Shown one piece after another: positions 1 to 8,391 of a DNA stretch of 64,000 nt. The stretch comes from Acytostelium subglobosum LB1 (taxonomy: Eukaryota; Evosea; Eumycetozoa; Acytosteliales; Acytosteliaceae): the NCBI RefSeq assembly GCF_000787575.1, contig NW_012236508.1, positions 62,001-126,000 on the forward strand, read 5' to 3'. The position numbers were made by a program, and so were the translations under genes. A model generated the notes under the pieces. The model made no database searches. It saw only the letters and a program-made list of their open reading frames with translations, and had not been told where the DNA came from. Numbering within the stretch: position 1 is the stretch's first letter; each line of letters opens with the position of its first letter.

Positions 1-1
1 G

Positions 2-82
2 TACGTCCCCGCCACATTTTATCGACTCCAGGAACAAGACCTTTTTAACCAAATTCTCATGAAATATAGTCCTAAGGAGTAG
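2..82 (+). CDS. cyoA: Cytochrome bo3 ubiquinol oxidase subunit II, last 26 codons
   Basis: Frame 2 is open from the window edge to a TAG at 80-82 and ends YVPATFYRLQEQDLF...KYSPKE. Its position directly before cyoB, three bases from the cyoB ATG, matches the cyoABCD operon order, and the tail looks like the periplasmic C-terminus of CyoA. Only this fragment is in the window. The AAGGAG at 74-79, inside the last codons, is the ribosome binding site of cyoB. The call rests mainly on context because the fragment is too short to identify alone. Confidence 0.65.
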   Translation, partial: YVPATFYRLQEQDLFNQILMKYSPKE

Positions 83-85
83 CTC

Positions 86-2029
86 ATGTTTGGAAGACTC
101 ACAATCGACGCATTTAAACACGACTTCATCGAATATGTCGCCGATGGCTCCATGGTCATTGGAGCTCTTTTCTTCGCCCTTCTCCTCACCTATTACAAAA
201 AATGGGGTTGGCTTTGGAGAGAGTGGATCACCTCCGTCGATCATAAAAAAATCGGCATCATGTATATCGTCGCATCGACGATTATGCTTGCGAAAGGGCT
301 TGTCGATGCCCTCATGATGCGAGCACAGCAGATGATGGCTGTAGGAGAGTCGATGGGGTACTTAGAACCCGACCACTATCAACAGCTCTTTACAGCGCAT
401 GGAGTGACGATGATCTTCTTCGTGGCGATGGGATTCATCTTTGGAATGATCAATCTCGTCATGCCGCTGCAAATCGGCGCACGCGATGTCGCCTTCCCAT
501 TCCTCAACAACCTCAGCTTTTGGCTTTTTGCAATAGGTGGAATGTTGGTGATGACTTCGCTTGTCATTGGGGAGTATGCAGGAACAGGGTGGACAGCTTA
601 CCCCCCTCTTGCAGGGACAAAGTACAATCCTGGAGTCGGCGTCGACTACTGGATTTGGAGCATCCAGATCTCAGGGGTTGGAAGTCTCCTTTCCGGGGTC
701 AACTTCATCGTCACCATCCTGAAGATGCGCGCTCCTGGGATGAGTCTCATGAAAATGCCCATTTTTATCTGGTCAACACTTGTGGCGATGGTTCTCGTCG
801 TCTTAGCGTTTCCTATCTTGACTGCAACCCTTGGAATGTTGACCACCGATCGGCTTTTAGAGACCCATCTCTTTACGACGGAGTTTGGGGGGAATCCGAT
901 GCTCTACATCAACCTCTTCTGGGCTTGGGGCCATCCCGAGGTCTATATTCTCGTCTTACCCGCCTTTGGGGTCTTTTCCGAGGTTGTTCCTGTCTTCTCT
1001 CATAAACGACTTTTCGGCTATACCTCGATGGTCTGGGCCCTTGTCTCCATCACCATTCTCTCTTTCATCGTCTGGCTTCACCACTTTTTTACCATGGGAT
1101 CTAGCGCCTCTATCAACGCCTTCTTTGGAATCATGACGATGGTCATCGCAGTTCCAACAGGGGTAAAGATCTTCAACTGGCTCTTCACGATGTTCCGAGG
1201 TCGCGTTCAGTTTTCAACACCTCTCCTCTGGTTTCTAGGTTTTGTGGTCACCTTTACGCTGGGGGGAGCAACGGGCGTTTTAATGGCGATCCCAGCTGCA
1301 GACTTCCAGATTCACAACTCTCTTTTCTTAATCGCCCACTTCCATAATGTCATCATCGGAGGTGTTGTCTTTGGAATTTTTGCAGCTTATAGCTACTGGT
1401 TCCCTAAATTCGCCGGCTTTAAGCTCAACGAACGGCTTGGCAAATACGCTTTTTGGTGTTGGATCGTCGGCTTTTTTATCGCCTTTCTTCCCCTCTATCT
1501 ACTCGGTTTTATGGGAGCTACCCGCCGCTTAAACAACTACGACGTCGCAGAGTGGCAACCCCTCTTTGTCATCGCGGCCATTGGAGCTGCTATCATTGCT
1601 CTTGGAGTCGCCTTCCAATTCCTCCAATTCTATGTCAGTTTTCGGAATCGGAATACCAACCGAGATCAGACAGGAGATCCTTGGAATGGGAGAACCCTCG
1701 AATGGTCAACAACATCTCCACCCCCCTTTTATAACTTTGCCATCACGCCAGAGGTTCATGAGAGAGACGCCTTTTGGGCCTCAAAAAATAGGAAAAATCG
1801 AGAAGAGCCCAAACAGTACCATCCTATTCATATGCCTAAGAATACAACCCTTGGGTTTTACATCAGCGTCTGGAGCTTCCTCCTCTCTTTTGGGCTCATC
1901 TGGTACATGTTTTGGCTAGCGGCTTTAAGCGTCATTGCAATTGTCGCCTGTGTGATCAAACACCTGTGGCAAAAAGAGCCCGATTATCTGATTTCAGCTG
2001 ACGAAATTAAAAAGATGGAAAAGGTATGA
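86..2029 (+). CDS. cyoB: Cytochrome bo3 ubiquinol oxidase subunit I
   Basis: This is the catalytic subunit of the proton-pumping quinol oxidase in the inner membrane; it carries the low-spin haem and the haem-CuB oxygen-reducing centre. The protein has 647 aa, close to the 663 aa of E. coli CyoB, and about 14-15 hydrophobic segments. The diagnostic WGHPEVY motif (CuB histidine and cross-linked tyrosine) lies near residue 285, followed by the HHFFTMG histidine pair and the AHFHNVI haem-ligand region near residue 415. The start at 86 is favoured by AAGGAG 6 bases upstream. The stop overlaps the cyoC start by four bases (ATGA), so translation is probably coupled. Intronless and full length. The quinol type is inferred from the Cyo gene order and the long C-terminal extension. 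Confidence 0.95.
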   Translation: MFGRLTIDAFKHDFIEYVADGSMVIGALFFALLLTYYKKWGWLWREWITSVDHKKIGIMYIVASTIMLAKGLVDALMMRAQQMMAVGESMGYLEPDHYQQLFTAHGVTMIFFVAMGFIFGMINLVMPLQIGARDVAFPFLNNLSFWLFAIGGMLVMTSLVIGEYAGTGWTAYPPLAGTKYNPGVGVDYWIWSIQISGVGSLLSGVNFIVTILKMRAPGMSLMKMPIFIWSTLVAMVLVVLAFPILTATLGMLTTDRLLETHLFTTEFGGNPMLYINLFWAWGHPEVYILVLPAFGVFSEVVPVFSHKRLFGYTSMVWALVSITILSFIVWLHHFFTMGSSASINAFFGIMTMVIAVPTGVKIFNWLFTMFRGRVQFSTPLLWFLGFVVTFTLGGATGVLMAIPAADFQIHNSLFLIAHFHNVIIGGVVFGIFAAYSYWFPKFAGFKLNERLGKYAFWCWIVGFFIAFLPLYLLGFMGATRRLNNYDVAEWQPLFVIAAIGAAIIALGVAFQFLQFYVSFRNRNTNRDQTGDPWNGRTLEWSTTSPPPFYNFAITPEVHERDAFWASKNRKNREEPKQYHPIHMPKNTTLGFYISVWSFLLSFGLIWYMFWLAALSVIAIVACVIKHLWQKEPDYLISADEIKKMEKV

Positions 2030-2622
2030 TCACCCACGAAAAAAGTCCTGACCCTCACCACGACACCTACTCCAAGACCGTCTTCGGATTTTGGCTCTAT
2101 CTCTTGACCGATTTCATGCTATTTGCAGCCCTTTTTGCAACCTATGAAGTGTTAAAAAGGAGTACCTTTGGAGGCCCTTCGGCCAAAGACCTTTTCCACC
2201 TCTCGTCTGCACTCACTCAAACCCTCCTCTTGCTAGCAGCTAGCTTGACAAGCGGAGTTGCCTCAAGTTACGCCCACCGGAAGCAGAGAACCGAAACGAC
2301 GACCTACTTTGCATTGACGCTTCTCTTAGGTCTCGCTTTCTTAGTGCTCCAGGGTCTCGATTTCAAGTCGCTGATCGTCGCCGGCCACGGATGGAATCAA
2401 AGCGCCTTTTTATCTATTTTCTATATCTTGATCGGAACTCATACCCTCCATCTCATCATTGGACTCCTGTGGATTCCGCTGATCCTCATCTTGCTCTACC
2501 GAGATGGGTTTACCATGACAAGCTTGCAAAGAGTCGCTTGCCTGAAGCTGTTCTGGCAATTTGTCAACCTGATGTGGCTCTTGACCTTTACCCTCGTCTA
2601 CCTTTTAGGAGGTGTTCAATGA
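2026..2622 (+). CDS. cyoC: Cytochrome bo3 ubiquinol oxidase subunit III
   Basis: A 198-aa membrane protein with five hydrophobic segments, the usual size and topology of CyoC. It begins with a short His/Asp-rich cytoplasmic tail (DPHHDTYSK) and then [19 protein letters not shown], typical of subunit III of haem-copper oxidases. The subunit stabilises the binuclear centre and carries no cofactor. Its start overlaps the cyoB stop and its stop overlaps the cyoD start, both as ATGA, so the three genes form one tightly coupled operon. Confidence 0.93.
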   Translation: MITHEKSPDPHHDTYSKTVFGFWLYLLTDFMLFAALFATYEVLKRSTFGGPSAKDLFHLSSALTQTLLLLAASLTSGVASSYAHRKQRTETTTYFALTLLLGLAFLVLQGLDFKSLIVAGHGWNQSAFLSIFYILIGTHTLHLIIGLLWIPLILILLYRDGFTMTSLQRVACLKLFWQFVNLMWLLTFTLVYLLGGVQ

Positions 2623-2939
2623 TTGATAAGCACCACGGCTGGAACATCAGTCTTAAACCCCCCATCTTCGGGTTCGCTCTCTCTCTTATTTTGACCCTTC
2701 TCTCTTATGGCGTTGTCAAAGAGTATCCCCTCACCCTGACGATAAGCTTGGTCGTCTTTGGACTTGCCATCGTTCAGATGGTCTTACAGCTGATCTTCTT
2801 TTTCTTTTTGGGAGTAGGAGAAAAGCCCGACTGGAATACGATCGCCTTTGTACTCACACTTCTCACGGCTTTTTTCATCGTCGCAGGGACGATTTGGATC
2901 GTGAATGACCTCGACTACAACATGATGCCCATGCCCTAA
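2619..2939 (+). CDS. cyoD: Cytochrome bo3 ubiquinol oxidase subunit IV
   Basis: A 106-aa protein with three transmembrane segments, starting at an ATG that overlaps the cyoC stop. An ideal AGGAGGTG ribosome binding site sits at 2607-2614. The N-terminal HHGWNISLKPPIFGF and the last segment ending WIVNDLDYNMMPMP fit CyoD, which assists assembly of the CuB site in subunit I. No cyoE (haem O synthase) follows: the next gene is unrelated and 119 bases away, so haem O synthase must be encoded elsewhere. Confidence 0.9.
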   Translation: MIDKHHGWNISLKPPIFGFALSLILTLLSYGVVKEYPLTLTISLVVFGLAIVQMVLQLIFFFFLGVGEKPDWNTIAFVLTLLTAFFIVAGTIWIVNDLDYNMMPMP

Positions 2940-3058
2940 CCCGATCTGAACCCTCGACTCTCTGTACGGTAAAGTCACCGATTTTTGCGATACCATATGA
3001 TCCCCTCTGTCCAAAAAAATCTGTACAGGTTAGACTTCTAAAAAAAAGGAACTCTGCT

Positions 3059-4144
3059 ATGAACGTTTCCCTAGCCTTTCTCAGGTCGCTCTTCGTGGTC
3101 CTCAGCGTTGTCTTCATGACAATCTACATGCACTCCATGCCAACGGGCAAAACGTTTGTCAATACCATCTTAGGAGTAGGGTTGGGGGGGCTTTTTGGAC
3201 TTCTGTTGATTGGTTTCGATATCGCGTTTCGAAGATTCAACCTCCGGTCGTTTAATATCGCCGTCCTCGGAATCTTCTTTGGCTACCTCATGGGGCAAGG
3301 ACTTCTCCTCGTCTTTGATGCGATTATCGATATCAGCTCCATCTCCTTTATTCTCTCTCCTAAAACCGTCGAGATCATCAAAATTGGGATTTTCCTCTTC
3401 AGCGTCTATCTCGGGACTATCATGACACTCCGCTCGAGCGATGAAGTCTATATCAGCATCCCCTTCATTCGGTTCACCCAAGCCGCTCAAAAGAAAAAAG
3501 ACCTCGTCGTCGATTTCTCCGTCCTCGCTGACCCCCGTATTATCGACCTCGCTTCGACAGGGCTTCTCGATCACCAACTCATCATCCCGAGATTTATCAT
3601 CAAAGAGCTGTATGCTCAGGCTGAGATAGGGGAAGAGAATACGAAAAATAAAGCCAAACGGTCTCTAGAAGTTGTGAAAAAACTCGAAGGGATTTCTCAT
3701 CTGGAGCTCCGTTATAACGATACCGATTTTCCCGAAGTTAAAGAGATGATGGGTAAAATTGTGAGACTCGCTCGACTTCTCGACGGAAATATCTTGAGCG
3801 CTGACATCAGCCGAGTCCAAACGGCCACCATCGAAGGGATCACCGTTGTGAACCTCCACGCTCTCTCTAACGCCTTAAAACCCCTTATGGCTGGCGGAGA
3901 GGTCATCCGGATCAAAATTCAACGGATTGGGAAAGAGCCACGCCAAGGGGTTGGATACCTCGAAGATGGGACGATGGTGGTCGTCAATGGTGGGGGTGAT
4001 TACATCGGGGATACGATTGAGGCGCATGTCCTCTCTGTTAAACACACCTCATCGGGTCGTATGATCTTCTGCAATGTCGCCGATGAGAATGGAGACTACC
4101 TAGAGGAAGATTTAACCGATGACGATGAGGACCACTCGTCGTGA
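3059..4144 (+). CDS. Membrane-anchored PIN/TRAM-domain protein (YacL-like)
   Basis: A 361-aa protein with three or four N-terminal transmembrane helices (about residues 5-125), a PIN nuclease-like domain (about 147-270) and a C-terminal TRAM domain (about 280-345). The PIN domain starts VVDFSVLADPRI, matching the DTSVIIDGRI type motif of this family with Asp152 as the first metal ligand; Glu183, Asp242 and Asp249 are candidates for the others. The architecture is that of bacterial YacL-like proteins, found in Firmicutes, cyanobacteria and Chlamydiota; the function is poorly known but RNA cleavage is presumed. The acidic tail (DLTDDDEDHSS) is unusual. A weak AAGGA lies upstream of the ATG. The stop overlaps the acpS start by one base (TGATG), so the two are co-transcribed. 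Confidence 0.85.
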   Translation: MNVSLAFLRSLFVVLSVVFMTIYMHSMPTGKTFVNTILGVGLGGLFGLLLIGFDIAFRRFNLRSFNIAVLGIFFGYLMGQGLLLVFDAIIDISSISFILSPKTVEIIKIGIFLFSVYLGTIMTLRSSDEVYISIPFIRFTQAAQKKKDLVVDFSVLADPRIIDLASTGLLDHQLIIPRFIIKELYAQAEIGEENTKNKAKRSLEVVKKLEGISHLELRYNDTDFPEVKEMMGKIVRLARLLDGNILSADISRVQTATIEGITVVNLHALSNALKPLMAGGEVIRIKIQRIGKEPRQGVGYLEDGTMVVVNGGGDYIGDTIEAHVLSVKHTSSGRMIFCNVADENGDYLEEDLTDDDEDHSS

Positions 4145-4506
4145 TGAGCCTTGGGAATGACATCTTAGAGATCGACCGCATCCGAGAGGCGATTGAAAAG
4201 CATGGGGATCGATTTATCAACCGTCTCTTCACCCATGGGGAGCAAGAGTACTGTTCAAAATATCAAGACCCCATCCCCCACTATGCGGCTCGATTTTCTG
4301 CAAAAGAGGCGATTGCCAAAGCTCTGGGAACAGGTTTTGGAGAAGAGGTCTCTTGGCTCGATCTCGAAATTCTCAATAATGCGCGAGGTAAGCCAGAGGC
4401 CTTTTTCTCTGAAAAAGTGAAGCTCCACTTCAATAACCCTGAAGTCTTAATTACGATTAGCCATACCCATCACCACGTCTCTACGGTCGCCCTTAGAGTC
4501 AAGTAG
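4144..4506 (+). CDS. acpS: Holo-[acyl-carrier-protein] synthase
   Basis: A 120-aa protein of normal AcpS length. It transfers 4'-phosphopantetheine from CoA to a serine of acyl carrier protein, the activation step of fatty acid synthesis. The N-terminal GNDILEIDRI corresponds to the G-x-D-I-x-E-I-x-R motif with the Mg-binding Asp6, and RFSAKEAIAKALGTG carries the second metal-binding Glu. The ATG at 4144 is preferred over the GTG at 4141 because it starts exactly on the one-base overlap with the upstream PIN/TRAM gene. In Chlamydia acpS is, from memory, a close neighbour of trxB, as it is here. Confidence 0.93.
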   Translation: MSLGNDILEIDRIREAIEKHGDRFINRLFTHGEQEYCSKYQDPIPHYAARFSAKEAIAKALGTGFGEEVSWLDLEILNNARGKPEAFFSEKVKLHFNNPEVLITISHTHHHVSTVALRVK

Positions 4507-4568
4507 AGAAAACCCTTCTCTCTTATCTATGGAAGAGTTTAAACTTTACCCTCAATTGAGGTGTAAAG

Positions 4569-5735
4569 ATGTCTAATCTGGTTCCTGCCAACTTCTATTC
4601 CAACAACGCTTTTACGCCGATTGACGAACCGTTTGGGGATCCGATCTCTTGCTCCAATACCCCTCTCAAAGAGGCCTCCAATCGGAAAGTGGGGAGGGTA
4701 TTTTCTAAAATATTCCACGACAGTGCCAGATGGACTGTCAAAATTTTTGACCAAGGAAACCACTTTATTGGTACTGGGAATCTCCTATCTCCCAGACTTC
4801 TCCTCACAGCAGCCCATTTTTTCCCTTACGCTGCATCGATACAGACCTCCTCTAAAGACAAGATACCACTCACACTCAACCGTCTCAATGGAGATGCAAA
4901 CTATGCCTTGGCTTTTTTAGAACAAGAAGCCTTTTCACAGACAGAAAATGAGCAAGGGGCGATGCTCGATTACGAAGAGGTAACAATAGGCCATTACGGG
5001 ATGATCCACTATGCGAATAATTCCGCCGACCCTTCCGTCTGCGTGGGGGAGTCTTCGAATGGAAATCTGGTTTTAGCTCTGGATGGAGGGGAAGGCTCTA
5101 GTGGGGCTTTGATCTATAATAGCCACGGTCGTGCAATCTCTCTCCATCGAGAGGTTGAAGGATTGAGATCGAACCTTTTCATCCATCAGATCGTCGCCGA
5201 TGAACTCGCTCATTGGGACAACAGCTGGATCTTGAATGACGCACAGATCACCGAAAAACTCCGGACCAAGAGTTTTCCATGGACCTATGCTTTTGGCCCT
5301 CCTCCAAAGGATGAGATTTGCGAGATCCATGGGAGTCTCACCTCTCAACAGGCTGGAAAACCGAGAAAAATTTCAGCTCTTAACCGGGCGGTTGTAGAAA
5401 AGATCCGTGCTTTTTTACAAGAGGCCCATAAAGACAATGGTATTCAAGACGGTTTGTACAGCAAGTGGTTTGGCAATCCAGGAACTGTCCTCCAAGAAGA
5501 TCAATTCCAGATCGATATACAAAAACCGGCGGTCGATTATACCAATATCGGCATTCAGGTCGGAAAAGAGATAGTGGCAACCGTCACCATTCACAACTCT
5601 TTAGGAGGTTACGACAAGAGCCATCAAGACAAAGTGTATGAACTCATGAATTTTGCCTTGCGACAACTCTATCGATCGGTGGGACATGCAGCTTTCAATC
5701 AAATCTCTATTGAATACCGCATCGACCCAAAATAG
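4569..5735 (+). CDS. Trypsin-fold serine protease-like protein, possible effector
   Basis: A 388-aa protein without a clear signal peptide or membrane segment. Residues about 55-200 look like a chymotrypsin/trypsin fold: LLLTAAH carries a candidate His83, and GEGSSGALIYN carries a G-x-S-G-type nucleophile Ser178, followed by GRAISLH resembling the substrate-pocket strand. In the strand that normally reads D-x-A-L-x-x-L the sequence is NYALAFL, so Asn111 occupies the expected Asp position with Asp109 two residues earlier; the protein may be inactive or use a shifted acid. The C-terminal 150 residues match nothing I recognise. The gene stands alone, 62 bases after acpS and convergent with the next operon. 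A host-directed secreted protein is inference from the lone gene and the endosymbiont setting. Confidence 0.6.
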   Translation: MSNLVPANFYSNNAFTPIDEPFGDPISCSNTPLKEASNRKVGRVFSKIFHDSARWTVKIFDQGNHFIGTGNLLSPRLLLTAAHFFPYAASIQTSSKDKIPLTLNRLNGDANYALAFLEQEAFSQTENEQGAMLDYEEVTIGHYGMIHYANNSADPSVCVGESSNGNLVLALDGGEGSSGALIYNSHGRAISLHREVEGLRSNLFIHQIVADELAHWDNSWILNDAQITEKLRTKSFPWTYAFGPPPKDEICEIHGSLTSQQAGKPRKISALNRAVVEKIRAFLQEAHKDNGIQDGLYSKWFGNPGTVLQEDQFQIDIQKPAVDYTNIGIQVGKEIVATVTIHNSLGGYDKSHQDKVYELMNFALRQLYRSVGHAAFNQISIEYRIDPK

Positions 5736-5738
5736 CTT

Positions 5739-5776
5739 GTTAACTCACCTTACGCATGTGCAATGGTGAATTGTTA
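5739..5776. terminator. Possible bidirectional terminator between convergent genes
   Basis: An imperfect inverted repeat, GTTAACTCACC against GGTGAATTGTTAA, sits in the 38-base space between the convergent protease-like and outer-membrane genes and overlaps the stop codon of the latter. The stem is interrupted by extra bases and the loop is about 15 bases, so it is a weak candidate. Confidence 0.3.
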
Positions 5777-6580
5777 AAACAATGAAAAAGGGAGTCGATA
5801 CCCGATGAGAACAAAGTTCACCCTTTCAGGAAAAGAGCGGGCGTAGAGTCTCCTCGTATAGGAGAGGGTCAGACGGCCCCAAATCTCCATGACATAGGTG
5901 TATGCAATTCCGGTATCGATGCTTCGATGTTGAATCGAAGCATACCCATCGAAATGGTCAACCCTCACTCTTTTATGAGGGCCAAAACCGAGATAACTCT
6001 CTGCAAAAAAAGTAAGCCGGTGGGTGTTGTGAAAATTCCCTTCAATCGCCGTCGTTAAACGGCTCCATGGATAGCCACGCTCCGCCATCCCAATCGCTGC
6101 AAAACCATACGTCCTAAACTGCCAATGGAATCCACTGTCCCATTCACGCCCAACCGATGTAGTGAGCTCACAGTTGAAGTAGGCGTGGTAGGGAGAGCTC
6201 ACATCGTGAACGCTATGTTTTGAGACGCCGCGAAGAGAGACTCCTGTGGTCAGTGAGACAGGGTCTCCAATGATATCATCGAGCCACAGATACCGGACTT
6301 GCCCACCGACACTGCGCATCCCCATCGATTGGTGACGAGTCTGTGCGAACTGAGCATCGGCATCGAATGCCCAGCTAGGGGCAGGAGAGATTCCAACATC
6401 AAAGGCCACCACCTGATCGATAGAAGAGTCTTTCCCCTGTGAAGAGCCATTTTGAATGTGGTGGTAACGACTCGATGTCCACGAAGGAGAGAAGGTGCAC
6501 TCATAGGCTGTGGAGAACCAAGGATCGATGTTCAGAGAGAATAAAGAGAGTGGTGAAGCTAAAAGAAGGTGCTTAAACAT
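5774..6580 (-). CDS. Outer-membrane beta-barrel protein candidate
   Basis: I start this gene at the ATG at 6580, giving 268 aa. That ATG begins a plausible signal peptide ([18 protein letters not shown]...), whereas the longer reading frame would overlap trxB by 180 bases. The body is made of alternating hydrophobic/polar strands rich in Tyr, Trp, Gly and Arg, and the protein ends in Phe (GYRLPFSLF), typical of the terminal strand recognised by the Bam machinery. The start overlaps the end of trxB by eight bases on the same strand, so it is probably translated from the trxB transcript. The family is not identified; the lack of many cysteines argues against the major chlamydial porin. Beta-barrel is inferred from composition. 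Confidence 0.6.
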   Translation of the reverse strand: MFKHLLLASPLSLFSLNIDPWFSTAYECTFSPSWTSSRYHHIQNGSSQGKDSSIDQVVAFDVGISPAPSWAFDADAQFAQTRHQSMGMRSVGGQVRYLWLDDIIGDPVSLTTGVSLRGVSKHSVHDVSSPYHAYFNCELTTSVGREWDSGFHWQFRTYGFAAIGMAERGYPWSRLTTAIEGNFHNTHRLTFFAESYLGFGPHKRVRVDHFDGYASIQHRSIDTGIAYTYVMEIWGRLTLSYTRRLYARSFPERVNFVLIGYRLPFSLF

Positions 6581-7526
6581 GGGCAGACTCTTGCAAAGCC
6601 AGCCACCGTTCGACATCGAGTGCCGCCATACATCCACTACCGGCCGCTGTAATCGCTTGTCGATAGATGTGGTCTTGGACATCCCCTGCGGCAAAAATAC
6701 CCTCAACACTCGTCGAGGTCCCTTTAAAAACCTTGATATAGCCGTTCGACTCAAGCTCGATTTTTCCGTTCAAGAAGGAGGTATTGGGTTCATGCCCAAT
6801 GGCAAAAAAGAGACCTCCTGCTGTGTGCTTTGTCTCCTCCATTGTATTGACATTTTGCAGCGTGACCGAGCGGACAACCGTATCTCCTTCAACCCTCGTG
6901 AGCACATGGTTCCAGATCATCTCAATTTTGGGGTGGTTAAGAGCACGCTGGGCCATGATCTTTGAAGCGCGGAGCTCATCCCGGCGATGAACGATAAAAA
7001 TTTTACTACCGAATTTGGTTAAGAAGAGAGCCTCTTCGATCGCCGTATCTCCGCCTCCAATCACAAAGAGGTGTTTCTCTCGGAAAATCGGGATTGCCCC
7101 ATCGCAAACAGCACAGGCGGTCACCCCTTTTTGCCAAAACTCGTGATCTGCTGTTCCTGGTACAGAGAGCCTCTTTGCGACAGCTCCCGTTGCAACGATG
7201 ATCGCTTCTGCCATCACAACGCCCGAGGACGACTCGATCTTGAAAGGTCGCTCTGAGACATCGACAGATGTGATATCCTCTCCGATAATTTGAGTCCCAA
7301 ACCTCTCGGCCTGCTTCCGAAATAGTCCCATCAGATCGGGGCCCATAATCCCTTCAGGGAATCCGGGGAAATTTTCAACCTCTGTCGTCGTCATGAGCTG
7401 TCCTCCTGGAGGACCTGAATAAAACCCCTCGTAGACGACAGGCTGCAGATTCGCACGCGCTGCATAAATGGCAGCTGTATAGGCTGCGGGACCGCTTCCA
7501 ATGATGACGAGTTTGTATTTTTGCAT
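6573..7526 (-). CDS. trxB: Thioredoxin reductase
   Basis: A 317-aa flavoprotein that reduces thioredoxin with NADPH, of the usual low-molecular-weight bacterial size. The FAD-binding [15 protein letters not shown] lies at residues 10-24, the redox-active CAVC near residues 137-140 (ACAVCDGA), the NADPH-binding [10 protein letters not shown] near residue 155 and the C-terminal FAD motif GIFAAGDV near residue 287. It is full length. The downstream outer-membrane gene overlaps its end by eight bases. It is divergent from potA across a 164-base promoter region. Confidence 0.96.
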   Translation of the reverse strand: MQKYKLVIIGSGPAAYTAAIYAARANLQPVVYEGFYSGPPGGQLMTTTEVENFPGFPEGIMGPDLMGLFRKQAERFGTQIIGEDITSVDVSERPFKIESSSGVVMAEAIIVATGAVAKRLSVPGTADHEFWQKGVTACAVCDGAIPIFREKHLFVIGGGDTAIEEALFLTKFGSKIFIVHRRDELRASKIMAQRALNHPKIEMIWNHVLTRVEGDTVVRSVTLQNVNTMEETKHTAGGLFFAIGHEPNTSFLNGKIELESNGYIKVFKGTSTSVEGIFAAGDVQDHIYRQAITAAGSGCMAALDVERWLALQESAHV

Positions 7527-7690
7527 AGATCTTTGTATAGCTCAGGGGGTTATTGTTTTTTGAGATCTTTGAACCCAGAGCTGATCACTCCCTCGATCGG
7601 TCGTGATGAATCCTCTGAGATTCCTCAATTTTTTACCATTTTTATCAATTCCTGTGGAATAAAATCTACCCTAGACTCGATAATTTTTAC
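7527..7690. promoter_or_regulatory. Divergent promoter region trxB / potA
   Basis: This 164-base space separates two genes that start in opposite directions, so it must hold both promoters. It is A/T-rich near potA, with TTTTTTACC-like stretches at 7630-7650. I could not pick clear -35/-10 pairs or an operator. Confidence 0.45.
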
Positions 7691-8383
7691 ATGCGCAGTA
7701 TTAGACTAGAAAAGATAAAAAAATCGATCGGTGGTGGACTCATCATCAACGATATCAGCCTGACCATCCCTGCGGGGAAATTCTTCGCCCTTCTCGGGCC
7801 AAGCGGGTGCGGAAAGACAACCCTTTTACGTTTGATCGCGGGTCTTGAAAAGGCCAATGCGGGAAAGATTTTTTTAGGCAACGAAGACATCACGGAGGAT
7901 GCCATTCACGAAAGGCCGATTAACATCGTCTTTCAAAACTACGCCCTTTTCCCTCACCTCGATGTCTTTGACAATGTCGCTTATAGTCTTCGGCTGAATA
8001 AACTTCCCAAAATCGTCATTGAACAGAAAGTCTTCAAAATCCTCGAAGCATTCCACCTTGAGAACCACATCTACAAATCGCCTAGTCAACTCTCCGGGGG
8101 ACAACAGCAACGGGTGGCGCTGGCCAGAGCGATTGTGAATGAACCCGACGTCTTGCTCTTAGATGAGCCGCTCGCCGCTCTCGACTTTAAGCTCCGCGAA
8201 AGGATGCTCATCGAACTCATTGAGCTCCAAGACAAGCTCAAGACAACCTTTGTCTATGTAACCCACGACCAGTTCGAAGCCCTGACGGTTGCCGATCAGA
8301 TGGCGATCATGAATCACGAAGGAGAGATTGAGCAGATTGGGACCCCCAAAGAGATCTACGAATTCCCCCACTGTTGCCAATGA
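7691..8383 (+). CDS. potA: Spermidine/putrescine ABC transporter ATPase, truncated at the genome junction
   Basis: The first 225 or so residues are a clean ABC ATPase of the polyamine type: Walker A GPSGCGKTT near residue 37, Q-loop VFQNYALFPH, signature LSGGQQQR, Walker B VLLLDEP and H-loop VTHD. PotA proteins are about 370 aa and continue after the GTPKEIYEFP motif with a linker and TOBE domains. Here the sequence runs into HCCQ and a stop at 8381-8383, read from foreign DNA beginning at about 8,366. The C-terminal third is therefore missing at the junction rather than eroded. The partner permease genes (potBCD) would be expected downstream in the bacterium and are absent. Confidence 0.9.
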   Translation: MRSIRLEKIKKSIGGGLIINDISLTIPAGKFFALLGPSGCGKTTLLRLIAGLEKANAGKIFLGNEDITEDAIHERPINIVFQNYALFPHLDVFDNVAYSLRLNKLPKIVIEQKVFKILEAFHLENHIYKSPSQLSGGQQQRVALARAIVNEPDVLLLDEPLAALDFKLRERMLIELIELQDKLKTTFVYVTHDQFEALTVADQMAIMNHEGEIEQIGTPKEIYEFPHCCQ

Positions 8384-8391
8384 TACTCACC
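8362..8391. other. Junction between bacterial and amoebal DNA
   Basis: PotA homology stops at about 8,365, while the minus-strand zinc-finger exon ends at 8391 with a normal splice donor (GTGAGT read on the minus strand, 8390-8385). The switch thus lies within about 25 bases and contains no N. A GAATTC hexamer lies at 8360-8365, exactly where bacterial homology ends. Two genes are cut at the same spot, one from each genome. This favours an artificial join, though a real insertion would look the same at base level. Confidence 0.85.

Noticed and set aside
520-1005. 161-codon frame inside cyoB
   Set aside because: It is an out-of-frame shadow of a strongly conserved gene.
4505-4521. Inverted repeat AGAGAA/TTCTCT after acpS as a terminator
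   Set aside because: Six base pairs, A/T-rich, overlapping the stop codon and not followed by a T tract.
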